Translations under genes and position numbers: made by a program
The notes under the pieces: model-generated
What the model was told of the DNA's origin: nothing
Database searches by the model: none
The model's input: only the letters and a program-made list of their open reading frames with translations
Assembly (NCBI RefSeq): GCF_002407065.1
Contig: NZ_CP023564.1
Coordinates: 2,480,001-2,544,000, forward strand
DNA length: 64,000 nt
Reading direction: 5' to 3'
From: Brachybacterium ginsengisoli
GTDB taxonomy: Bacteria > Actinomycetota > Actinomycetes > Actinomycetales > Dermabacteraceae
Shown: positions 33,971-42,590 of the stretch, piece after piece
How positions within the stretch are numbered: position 1 is the first letter of the stretch
Layout: each line of letters opens with the position of its first letter

Positions 33971-33976
33971 GGACGC

Positions 33977-34942
33977 GTGCATCGCAACTCGTACTCCCTG
34001 GCTGCCCTCGCCGCGGCGGCGGTCCCCGGCCTGGTCCCCGCGAGGACCATGCCGATCGCCGTTCCGTCCGAGGACCTCGACGTCGCCGGCATCGTGGGAG
34101 AGGACGGCCGACGGGTGATGGTCCTCTCCCCCGCCTCGACCGCGGCCGGTGTCCGCCTCGAGCGCGACCTCAAGGTCGCCGACGCCCTCAGCGGCACCTC
34201 GCTGCGCAGCGTGATCCCGCCCGTCCTGGGCTTCGTGAAGCTCTCCGAGGGCGGGCGCTGCGCCGTGACGGAGGCCCCCGTCGGCCGCCCGCTCATGCTG
34301 GATGATCTCGCCGGCTCCCCCGATCTCGCCCGCTCGCTGGGAACGATCCTCGCCCGGATCCACACCGTCCCGCGCTACGCCGCGGAGGCGGCCGGGGTGG
34401 AGTCCTTCACCCCGGAGGCGATGCATGCCGCGCACCGCGCCCGCGTCGAGACCGTCACCGCCGCGGGGCACCTGCCCGCCGCGGTCGCCCAGCGCTGGCA
34501 GGCGCTCCTCGAGGACCAGGAGCTGTGGGACATCACCCCGCAGTTCGTGCACGGCGACCTCTCCGAGGAGAGCCTGTTCACGGCGGACCACCAGGTCAGC
34601 GCGATCCGCGACTGGTCCTCCTCGACGGTGGGCGATGCCGCCTCCGATCTGGCCTGGCTGATCTCCTCGCTGGACCCGGAGCGCTTCGACGATCTCTACT
34701 CCGCCTACCGCGAGGAGCTCCCCACCTCGACGCATCCGCGGCTGATGGAGCGCGCGCAGGCGCTCGGCGAGTTCGCCGTGGCCGAGTGGCTCGCCCACGG
34801 CCTCGAGGTCGAGGACGAGGACATCGTCGCCGACGCCCGCGGCATGATCGCGGACCTCGATGCGGATCTCGCCCAGCTCGCCCGCGACGAGGCCGAGCGC
34901 GCCTACGAGGAGATGAGCTCCCGGGAGGACGGGCCCGCCTGA
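33977..34942 (+). CDS. APH-family phosphotransferase
   Basis: 321 aa from a GTG that follows TACGGT by 6 bases; the long upstream frame is a shadow. Aminoglycoside-phosphotransferase fold (PF01636): Brenner-like motif FVHGDLSEESLF, then IRDWSSSTVGDAASDLAWLIS. The Asn that usually follows the catalytic Asp in HGDLxxxN is Ser here; the DxD position is RDW. The N-terminus (SLAALAAAAVPGLVP) is a helix, not a signal peptide. This gene is common beside adnAB in Micrococcales. Substrate unknown; the changed Asn makes antibiotic phosphorylation doubtful. Confidence 0.82.
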   Translation: MHRNSYSLAALAAAAVPGLVPARTMPIAVPSEDLDVAGIVGEDGRRVMVLSPASTAAGVRLERDLKVADALSGTSLRSVIPPVLGFVKLSEGGRCAVTEAPVGRPLMLDDLAGSPDLARSLGTILARIHTVPRYAAEAAGVESFTPEAMHAAHRARVETVTAAGHLPAAVAQRWQALLEDQELWDITPQFVHGDLSEESLFTADHQVSAIRDWSSSTVGDAASDLAWLISSLDPERFDDLYSAYREELPTSTHPRLMERAQALGEFAVAEWLAHGLEVEDEDIVADARGMIADLDADLAQLARDEAERAYEEMSSREDGPA

Positions 34943-34964
34943 GCCCTGCCCGTCACCGCGCCGC

Positions 34965-37900
34965 TCACCCCTCGGTGAGCATCTGTGCGATGCGCTCGCG
35001 CGAGGGATGCCGGCGCACCTCGTGGGTGACCCCGTCGGCCACGAAGTGGAAGGCGGTGCGGATCCTCGCGAGCGGCAGTCCCGTGCGCTCGTGCCAGGCG
35101 AGCCGGTAGAGCGAGAGCTGCAGGGCGCGCTCGCGCAGCTGCGCCGGGCGGGGGACCCGGCCGGTCTTCCAGTCCACGATGATCACACCCTCGCCGCCGT
35201 CGGTCCCCTCCGGATCGGCGAAGACCGCATCGATGACGCCGCGCACGGCGATCTCGCCGAGCCGGGTGCGGACCTCCTGCTCGACCGCGATCGGCGAGCG
35301 GTCCGCCCACTCCGAGGCGGCGAAGGCCTCCCGCAGCGCACGATGATCGGCCTCGGCCTCCTCCTCGATGCCGTCGTCGAGCAGGTCCTCGAGATCCAGC
35401 AGGGTCGCGCTGTCGAAGCGGGACTCCAGCCAGGCGTGGAAGGCGGTGCCGCGGGCGGCGGCCGCGGAGGGCTGCCGTGGCAGCGGGCGCAGCAGATCCA
35501 GCGCGGCGGCCCGCGGGGAGCGCGCCTGGTGCACGACCTGCGAGGCGGAGAGCCTCGGCGGCGAGTGCACGAGCGGCGGAGCGGCCTGCTGCTCGAGGTC
35601 CTCGACGGCGCGGCGCACCAGCTCCGCCAGCTCGGGATCGACCGGGACGCCGTCCTGCCCGGCGATCTCCTCGAGCAGGGCGGCGGCCCGGGCGCGCTCG
35701 TGCTCCGGCTCCCCCGGGGCCGGCGGCCACTGCGCCTGGGGACGCTCGCTCTCCAGCGGGTTCTGCTCGGGGACCTCCTGGACGGTGCGGAAGGGCTCGG
35801 GCACCAGCTCGGCGACCTCGGTGAGATACCGGGAGCGGGGCCGGGCCGAGCTCAGCCCGCTGCGCCAGGCGGCCGAGGTCAGCAGCAGTCGCCGACGCGC
35901 CCGGGTCACGGCGACGTACATCAGCCGACGGTCCTCCCGCAGCGACTCCTCGCCCTGGGCGAAGCGGTAGTCCTGGATCAGGGCCTCGGCGTCGACCTGG
36001 GTGTCGGCCTCGGCCCAGGCCAGCTCCGGCAGGGTGTCGGCGTCGCCGCGCAGGGCGGTGGGCACCGCGGCGGAGGCGAGCTTCCCGAGCCATCCGTCGG
36101 CCGGGACCCGCACGCGCCCGGCCTCGTCGGTCTTCGCGCGGCGCAGGTCGTAGGAGGGGACGGTGCCCTCGGTGAGCCCGGCGACGGCGACCAGGTCCCA
36201 CTCCAGGCCCTTGGCCGAGTGCATGGTGACGATCGTGATCGCGGCGGGATCGTGCGCGGCCTCCGGAGCGGCGGTCACGGCGAGCCCGGCCTCCTCGTCC
36301 TCGCTGATCTCGAGCAGATCGAGGTAGGCGCCGAGGCCGCCGCGACGGGCGGTGCGGTCGAAGGCGGCGGCGTGGTCGCGGAAGGCCTCGAGATCGGCGA
36401 GCGCCCGTGATCCGGGATCCCGTTCCAGCAGAGCCAGATCCACCTCGAGCAGCCGGGTCGCGGCCGTGACGAGGTCGGGCAGGGGCAGCGGCAGCAGGCG
36501 GCGCATCTCGCGCAGGATCTGCTGGACCTGGAGCAGCCGCTCCCGGCCCGTGGCGCTCAGACTGCGCCCGGAGGGGTCGGTCCAGTCCGCGGGCGGGAGG
36601 TCGTCGACCGCATCGACGAGGGAGACCGTCTCCGCCTCGTCCTGGCCTCCCGGCGCCGCGCCCTCCCGGCGCAGGCGCGAGCCCATCCGATCCCGCCAGC
36701 GGCCCAGCACGGCCAGGTCGCTCGCGCCGAGACGGACCCGGGGACCGGTGAGCAGCCGCATCAGGGCATCGCCGCGGCCGGGGTCGTGGGCGCACTCCAG
36801 CACGGCGCGGACGTCGGCCACCTCGGGACGATGCAGAAGGCCTCCGAGACCCACGACCGCGACCGCGAGTCCGCTCTCCTCGAGCCCCTCGACCAGGGCA
36901 GGGATCTGTCGGCGTGCGCGCACCAGCACGGCGGCCGTGGCCGGGGCCGCGCCCTCCTCCTGCTCGGCGCGGCGGTCGAGGATCCAGCGACCGATCGCGA
37001 GGGCCTCGGCGTGCTCATCGGCCGCCTCGATCGTCTCGCAGGCGCCCTCCCCCGCACCGGGACGGGGAGTCAGCTCGGGGATGCTCACCCCCGCGCCGGC
37101 GCTGCGCAGTGGACCGGCGAGCCGGTTCGCGACGGCGAGGACCGCCTCGTCGTTGCGCCAGGAGGTGGACAGGGTGCGCTGCAGCACCGGGCTCCCCGGG
37201 GTCGCGAAGGACTCCGCGAAGCCGGCGAGGGAGGCGGCCGAGGCACCGCGCCAGCCGTAGATCGCCTGCTGCGGATCACCGACGGCGCAGGCGGCGTGGC
37301 CGGGGCCGAACAGGTCGGTGAGCATCTGCAGCTGGGCGACGGAGGTGTCCTGGAACTCGTCCAGCAGCACCACCCGGTGCATCCGTCGGGCCAGGTCGCT
37401 CGCGGCCGGCACCTCGCGCGCCACCCGGGCGGCGAGGGAGACCTGGTCGGCGAAGTCGAGGGCGGAGGACTCGGTGCGGATCTCGGCGAAGCGCTCCAGC
37501 AGCGGGAGCAGCGCGAGTCGTGACTCGAGCGCCCCGAGCACGGCGGCGACGTCCTTCGGCGTGGTGCGGCGCCGCCCCTCGACCTGGAGCGGGATCTGGG
37601 AGAGGTGGTCGCGGATCCCCCGGAGGTGGGCCTCCAGCTGCACGGGGGTGACGAGGTGGTCGGCGAGGGAGGAGGTGAGGGAGAGCAGGGCCGCGGTGAG
37701 GGTGGCCGGGGAGGCCTCGAGGTCGAGCGAGTCGTCCCAGCCCTCGACGATCTCGTGGGCGAGCTGCCAGGAGGCGGAGGTGGACATCATGGTCAGCTCG
37801 GGGTCGATGCCGACGGCGAGCGCATGCTCGCGCACGAGGTCCAGGGCGAAGCCGTTGTAGGTGTGGACCAGGGGGCGCTGGCCGACCAGGTCGTCGCCGC

Positions 37901-38261
37901 CGCGCTCGAGCCCGCGGGGCAGTGCGAGGCCCTCCGCGCGCAGCGCCGCGGCGAGGGTGCCGAGGCGCGCCCCGATCCGCTCGGCGAGCTCATGGGCCGC
38001 CTTGCGGGTGAAGGTGAGGCCGAGGACCTGGCGGGGTTCGACGATGCCGTTGGCGATCAGCCACACCACACGGGAGGCCATGGTCTCGGTCTTCCCGGAG
38101 CCGGCGCCCGCCACCACCAGCATGGGGGCGAGCGGCGCCTCGATGACGGCGGTCTGCTCCGCGGTGGGCGGTGGCTGCTCGAGCAGCGCGGCCAGGCGGG
38201 CGGCGGAGTGCTCGTGCCGGCTGGGCGCCGAGGACGGGGACGAGGATGCGGACGGGTTCAC
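34965..38261 (-). CDS. adnB: AdnB subunit of the AdnAB helicase-nuclease
   Basis: 1098 aa from a GTG at 38261 that overlaps the adnA stop (GTGA). N-terminal SF1 helicase with intact Walker A VAGAGSGKTE (Lys57), LLDEFQDTS, AIYGWRGASAASLAGF and YVAVTRARRRLLL. C-terminal RecB-type nuclease: GTAFHAWLESRF, GVIDAVF and IIVDWKTGR, with the metal Asp and Lys present. AdnAB is the mycobacterial-type end-resection machine for double-strand breaks, here with AdnB as the intact motor. The Mycobacterium tuberculosis orthologue is 1101 aa. Confidence 0.93.
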   Translation of the reverse strand: MNPSASSSPSSAPSRHEHSAARLAALLEQPPPTAEQTAVIEAPLAPMLVVAGAGSGKTETMASRVVWLIANGIVEPRQVLGLTFTRKAAHELAERIGARLGTLAAALRAEGLALPRGLERGGDDLVGQRPLVHTYNGFALDLVREHALAVGIDPELTMMSTSASWQLAHEIVEGWDDSLDLEASPATLTAALLSLTSSLADHLVTPVQLEAHLRGIRDHLSQIPLQVEGRRRTTPKDVAAVLGALESRLALLPLLERFAEIRTESSALDFADQVSLAARVAREVPAASDLARRMHRVVLLDEFQDTSVAQLQMLTDLFGPGHAACAVGDPQQAIYGWRGASAASLAGFAESFATPGSPVLQRTLSTSWRNDEAVLAVANRLAGPLRSAGAGVSIPELTPRPGAGEGACETIEAADEHAEALAIGRWILDRRAEQEEGAAPATAAVLVRARRQIPALVEGLEESGLAVAVVGLGGLLHRPEVADVRAVLECAHDPGRGDALMRLLTGPRVRLGASDLAVLGRWRDRMGSRLRREGAAPGGQDEAETVSLVDAVDDLPPADWTDPSGRSLSATGRERLLQVQQILREMRRLLPLPLPDLVTAATRLLEVDLALLERDPGSRALADLEAFRDHAAAFDRTARRGGLGAYLDLLEISEDEEAGLAVTAAPEAAHDPAAITIVTMHSAKGLEWDLVAVAGLTEGTVPSYDLRRAKTDEAGRVRVPADGWLGKLASAAVPTALRGDADTLPELAWAEADTQVDAEALIQDYRFAQGEESLREDRRLMYVAVTRARRRLLLTSAAWRSGLSSARPRSRYLTEVAELVPEPFRTVQEVPEQNPLESERPQAQWPPAPGEPEHERARAAALLEEIAGQDGVPVDPELAELVRRAVEDLEQQAAPPLVHSPPRLSASQVVHQARSPRAAALDLLRPLPRQPSAAAARGTAFHAWLESRFDSATLLDLEDLLDDGIEEEAEADHRALREAFAASEWADRSPIAVEQEVRTRLGEIAVRGVIDAVFADPEGTDGGEGVIIVDWKTGRVPRPAQLRERALQLSLYRLAWHERTGLPLARIRTAFHFVADGVTHEVRRHPSRERIAQMLTEG

Positions 38262-41200
38262 AGCTGGTCTCCTTCGGGCTGCAGGGGGCAGCTGCTGCGC
38301 ACGGCGCAATGGGTGCAGTGGGCGTTGACCCGGGCGATGACCGCGGATCCGGAGACATCGCGGGAGACTCCCTGGACGAGGTCGTCGAACCACTCGGGAT
38401 CCTCGGCCCGCTGCAGGGCGCCCTGGGTGCGCACCGCGGCCTTCCTGGCCCCGGTGCCGACGTACACCAGCTGGGCGCCGTTCAGGCGTTCGGGGGCGTC
38501 GGCGCCGAGCTCCTCCTCGAGCGCCCCCTCCCGCACCGCGGCCTGGTACGCCGCCAGCTGCAGATCCTGCTCGGCGCTCTTGGCGCTCTTCGCGGCGCGC
38601 CCCGTCTTGAGGTCCACCACGCGCAGCCCGGTGGGATCGCCCTCGATGCGGTCGATGCTGCCTCGGAGCCGGACGCGGCCGAGCTCGACCTCGAAGGGCG
38701 CCTCGACGGCGAGCGGCTCCCCGGCGCCGCGCAGGTGCTCGGCCAGGAGGCGGGCGGCGTCCTCGGCGCGGCGCACGCGGCGCCTGCCGGACCAGGTCTC
38801 GGTGCCGGGCACGGTGCGCAGGAGGGTGTGCAGCTCCTCGAGGAGGTCCGCACCGTCCTCCGGTCCCCGCGGGTGGATCTGTGCGAGGTGGTGCAGAGCG
38901 GTGCCGATGAGCTGGGCGGGGCCGCCGCTGCGGGTGCCTCCGGCGCGCTCCATCAGCCAGGACTGCGGGCAGTCCACGGCGCGCTCGAGGGCGGAGGGCG
39001 AGAGACGGATCGCCGTCCCCTCCTCGTGGAGCGGAGCGGTGGAGCTGGGCTCCTGGTGGTACCAGCGGGCGGGATCGGTCCCGGGGGCCCCGGCCCGTCC
39101 GAGCGCGTCGAGGGCCAGGGCCGCGTCGTGGGCGAGGGCCGGGTCGTCCTCGCGCAGACGTCGGCGCAGGGCAGCGACCAGACGGCGGGCGTCCGGGGCG
39201 GGGCCGGGATCGCGGCGCAGGGTCTCGAGGTCGATCCACGGCTCGGCGGACCGATCGGCGAGCTCGGCGAGGGCGTCGAAGAGGGCGGAGGGCTCGGAGC
39301 GGTCGTCCTGGACGGCGGTGACGAGCACCCGGTGCCGGGCGCGGGCGAGGGCGCTGACCGCGAGGCGGAGCTCGTCGGCGATGACCTGCTCGCGCTGGAG
39401 GGCTCGCACCGCCTCCGTCTCGAGCGGGATCTCGGCGCCGGGCCGCGCACCGGCGCAGAGGGACAGCTCGGCGGCGCCGAACAGTGTCGAGCGCAGGCGG
39501 AGGTCCGGCCAGGCGCCCTCCTGGAGGCGGGCGATGACCACGGTGTCGCGGTGCTCGCCCGCGAGATGGGCGGGGGTGAGCACGGCGATGCGGCCGCGGG
39601 CGGCGGCGGCCGGGGCGAGGGTGTCCTCGACCACCGCCTGGGAGCGGACCTGCTCGACGAGGTCGAGGGCCCCGGCGCCCGGCCGACGGTCCGCGAGCCG
39701 TTCGGCGGCCGCGAACAGCTCCAGCAGGGCGTCCAGCCGGGAGGCGGCGAGGCGGGCGCGGGCGCCGTCCACGTCCCCGGGCGCCCCCAGGGCCGCCCGC
39801 CGCCAACCTCCGGCCAGACCCGAGGCGTCCCAGGCCTGCCAGAGCACCAGCTGCGCGTCGGCGTCGCGGTGCGCGCGCACCGCGGCGATCATGTCCCGCA
39901 CCCTGTGCACCGGGGCGGCGGCACGGTCGCGGGCGTCCGGGGCGGGCAGCCCGGGGGCCTCGGGCTCGACGAGGGCCCGGGCGAGCAGCTGCTCGCTGGT
40001 GGTGATGCTGTCGGGCTCGGCGGCGCGATGGGCGGCGAGCAGCAGACGGCGGATCCGGCGCAGGCGGAGCGTGTCGGCGTCGCCGAAGGGGCCGCGGAGC
40101 AGCTCGGTCGCGAGACGGGCGTCCAGCGGCGCGCCCTCGGGAGCCAGGCCGATCTCGAGGATGCTCAGCAGGTCGGCGATGGCGGGGACCTCGCGCAGCG
40201 GCTGAGGGCGGTGCGGCACCCGGACCGGCAGGCCGGTGCGGGAGAGCAGATCGGCGACGTCCGCGACCGCGGCACCGGAACGGCACACCACCGCCATGTC
40301 GTCATAGGCGACCGCCTCGCGGTGGTGGAGGTCGCGCAGCGCGGACCCGATCAGCCGGGCCTCGTCCAGCGGGTCCTGGGCACGCAGCGCCACCACGCCG
40401 TCCGGCGCTGCGCCCGGGACGGGCCCGTGCTCGGCGGGCGTGCGCGGCCGACGCGAGGCGGCCGGGGCACCGGCCAGGGGCAGGCGCCCGCGCAGCGCGT
40501 CGACCGCGGCGGTGAGCTCCTCGCCCTGCGCATGGGCCCCCGTGAGCAGCAGGTCGCCCACCGGCCGCGGGAGCGCGGCGCGCAACCGGTCCGCGGCATC
40601 GGGCAGGGCGCCGCGGAAGGTGTCGACCGCGGCGTCCGGGCAGCTGCACACCATCACCCGCGCGCCGGCCTGGGCGAGCGCCGCGACCAGATCCACGCCT
40701 GCGGCGGTGAGATCCTGGGCGTCGTCCACGACCACGGCGCGGAAGGGCGGCGGCGTCGCCGGGTCGGCGAGCAGCCCCACCGCCCGCCGCACCAGCGCGC
40801 CGGAGTCGAGGCGGGGTCCGGCGTCCAGGGCCGCGGAGGCCTCGAGGTCGAGCACGCCGAGGTAGTCGCGCAGGAGGGCGGCGGCGTCGCGCCAGGCGGG
40901 TCGGTGCCGCTCGTGGCCGAGCGCCTCGAGCGCGGCGGGAGCCAGGCCGAGCTCCGCCGCCCGGGTGATCAGGTCGCGCAGCTCGGTGCGGAACCCGGGC
41001 AGCGATCGGGCACCGGGATCGGCCTCGAGGTGCCAGGTCTCGCGCTGGGCGATCAGCTCCGAGAGCAGCGCGTCCTGCTCGGCACCCGTGACCAGGGTCG
41101 GCTCCCCCAGCCCGCGGCGCAGCGCGTCGGCGCGCGCGATGGCGTGCCCGAGAGCCGGTGGAGTCATGGCGCGCGCCTCCCCCGTCCCACGGACGGCCAG

Positions 41201-41467
41201 GGCATCGCGCAGGCGACCGGCGGCGGCGCGGCGCGGCGCCAGCAGCAGCGTGCCCGGCCCGGAGAGCTCGGCGGCGGTCAGGGCGAGCGCGGTGCGACCG
41301 CTGCCGGGACCTCCGTGGACGATCACGTCGCCGCCGGCGAGGAAGCGGTCCAGGGCCGCGCGCTGCCCGGCGTCCAGCTGCTCGGCGGGGAGGAGGGCGG
41401 GCAGCGCCGCGAGGTCGGGTCCGAGCAGACGGATCCCCTCGCCCGTGATCGTGCCCGTCCGTCGCAT
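38258..41467 (-). CDS. adnA: AdnA subunit of the AdnAB helicase-nuclease
   Basis: 1069 aa; start ATG at 41467 (an in-frame GTG at 41485 is possible). N-terminal motor is degenerate: Walker A is HGGPGSGRTA with Arg58 in place of Lys, and motif II reads VVDDAQDL where DEFQD is usual. The C-terminal nuclease is intact: SPSALERAVDCPQSWLM, GTALHHLAQIHP, LRGSIDRIEG, VVDLKTGR and QDLQLAAYQAA. Cys in VDCPQS and C-x2-C-x5-C in the last 25 residues form the expected iron-sulfur cluster. Overlaps adnB by four bases and is upstream of it. In characterised AdnAB the AdnA motor is dispensable, so this loss is not surprising but is clear. Confidence 0.92.
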   Translation of the reverse strand: MRRTGTITGEGIRLLGPDLAALPALLPAEQLDAGQRAALDRFLAGGDVIVHGGPGSGRTALALTAAELSGPGTLLLAPRRAAAGRLRDALAVRGTGEARAMTPPALGHAIARADALRRGLGEPTLVTGAEQDALLSELIAQRETWHLEADPGARSLPGFRTELRDLITRAAELGLAPAALEALGHERHRPAWRDAAALLRDYLGVLDLEASAALDAGPRLDSGALVRRAVGLLADPATPPPFRAVVVDDAQDLTAAGVDLVAALAQAGARVMVCSCPDAAVDTFRGALPDAADRLRAALPRPVGDLLLTGAHAQGEELTAAVDALRGRLPLAGAPAASRRPRTPAEHGPVPGAAPDGVVALRAQDPLDEARLIGSALRDLHHREAVAYDDMAVVCRSGAAVADVADLLSRTGLPVRVPHRPQPLREVPAIADLLSILEIGLAPEGAPLDARLATELLRGPFGDADTLRLRRIRRLLLAAHRAAEPDSITTSEQLLARALVEPEAPGLPAPDARDRAAAPVHRVRDMIAAVRAHRDADAQLVLWQAWDASGLAGGWRRAALGAPGDVDGARARLAASRLDALLELFAAAERLADRRPGAGALDLVEQVRSQAVVEDTLAPAAAARGRIAVLTPAHLAGEHRDTVVIARLQEGAWPDLRLRSTLFGAAELSLCAGARPGAEIPLETEAVRALQREQVIADELRLAVSALARARHRVLVTAVQDDRSEPSALFDALAELADRSAEPWIDLETLRRDPGPAPDARRLVAALRRRLREDDPALAHDAALALDALGRAGAPGTDPARWYHQEPSSTAPLHEEGTAIRLSPSALERAVDCPQSWLMERAGGTRSGGPAQLIGTALHHLAQIHPRGPEDGADLLEELHTLLRTVPGTETWSGRRRVRRAEDAARLLAEHLRGAGEPLAVEAPFEVELGRVRLRGSIDRIEGDPTGLRVVDLKTGRAAKSAKSAEQDLQLAAYQAAVREGALEEELGADAPERLNGAQLVYVGTGARKAAVRTQGALQRAEDPEWFDDLVQGVSRDVSGSAVIARVNAHCTHCAVRSSCPLQPEGDQL

Positions 41468-41632
41468 GCCCCTATTCCACCTCACCGCACCGACAGAGGC
41501 GGGCAGGTGCCGTCGCGGAGCGCGGCGGTAGAGTGTCCCGGATCACGGGTCACCGGCCGCTGCTCCGCGCGAGCACCTGCAGCCGTCGGCCCCGCTGTTG
41601 TTCCCCTGCCCCTGGAGTCGGAGGTCGAGACC

Positions 41633-42295
41633 GTGTCCACGCCATCCACGGCGCGAATGCCGCGCGCACAGCGACGTGCGCAGCTGCTCGAGCTCGCCAC
41701 GAAGGTGTTCACCGCCAAGGGCTTCCAGTCCACCTCGATGGACGACATCGCCGCCGCCGCCGGCGTCACCAAGCCCGTTCTCTACCAGCACTTCGACTCG
41801 AAGGAGTCGCTGTACGTCGAGGTGCTGGACATCATCGCCGCCTCGATGATCGCCGAGGTCCGCACGATCGGCGAGGGCACCGGGGACACGATGGTCCGCG
41901 TGCGCGCCGGCCTGCACCGCTTCTACGAGTTCGTCGCGCTGGACAACTCCCTGCGCCTCTTCACCGGCAGCGAGATGATCTCCGACGCCGTGCAGGAGAA
42001 GGTGGTGACCGTGCTGGACCGGATGGCGGTCGAGCTGGCCGGGGTGCTCACCGCGACGCGGCACATCGGCGCCGAGGAGTCCCGGGTGCTGGGGCGCGGC
42101 GTCATCGCCGTCACCCAGACCACCGCGCAGCTGCTCCAGGCCGCCTCCGACGAGGCCGAGCGGGAGGCGATCCTCGACACTATGACCACCTCCGTCGTGC
42201 ACGGGCTGACCGGGTTCTCGCCCCGGGCGGACTCCCCTCTCGCCGGAGTTGTGCTGGGGGCGGACGACGCCTCGAGGCCGGTCTCCGACGCGTAG
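41633..42295 (+). CDS. TetR-family transcriptional regulator
   Basis: 220 aa from a GTG at 41633 with GAGGT seven bases upstream; the frame is open far upstream in the antisense of adnA but that is a shadow. TetR helix-turn-helix at about residues 12-55: AQLLELATKVFTAKGFQSTSMDDIAAAAGVTKPVLYQHFDSKESLY. The ligand domain has no recognised signature. It is followed by DUF3107, as in the Mycobacterium Rv3208-Rv3208A pair. Targets unknown. Confidence 0.92.
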   Translation: MSTPSTARMPRAQRRAQLLELATKVFTAKGFQSTSMDDIAAAAGVTKPVLYQHFDSKESLYVEVLDIIAASMIAEVRTIGEGTGDTMVRVRAGLHRFYEFVALDNSLRLFTGSEMISDAVQEKVVTVLDRMAVELAGVLTATRHIGAEESRVLGRGVIAVTQTTAQLLQAASDEAEREAILDTMTTSVVHGLTGFSPRADSPLAGVVLGADDASRPVSDA

Positions 42296-42352
42296 ACTTC
42301 CGGCAGCACAGCAACGGACGTCCCGCCCCCTGGGCGGAGAGAAGGTCAGGTC

Positions 42353-42574
42353 ATGGAGATCCGAATCGGCATCCAGCACTCCCCGCGCGAGATCGTGATC
42401 GAGTCCGAGGAGACGTCCGACGCCCTGATCGAGCGGCTCAGCACCGCGATCGGCGACGGCGCCCCGGTCACCCTGGTCGACGACAAGGGCCGCACCGTGC
42501 TGGTCCCCGGCGCGAAGGTCGCCTACGTCGAGGTCTCCACCGAGGAGCCCCGGCGCGTCGGCTTCCTCGGCTGA
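42353..42574 (+). CDS. DUF3107 protein (TB9.4-like)
   Basis: 73 aa. MEIRIGIQHSPREIVIES then DKGRTVLVPGAKVAYVEVSTEEPRRVGFLG is the DUF3107 pattern, the family of Mycobacterium TB9.4 (Rv3208A), also next to a TetR gene. It is a small acidic beta-rich cytosolic protein of unknown function. AGAAGG about nine bases upstream may be its ribosome binding site. The metallophosphoesterase gene starts 16 bases after its stop. Confidence 0.92.
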   Translation: MEIRIGIQHSPREIVIESEETSDALIERLSTAIGDGAPVTLVDDKGRTVLVPGAKVAYVEVSTEEPRRVGFLG

Positions 42575-42590
42575 GTCCCGGGACTCCGCG

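Noticed and set aside
38258-38261. Frameshift between adnA and adnB
   Set aside because: The four-base GTGA overlap is normal translational coupling; both proteins are complete and separate in mycobacteria.
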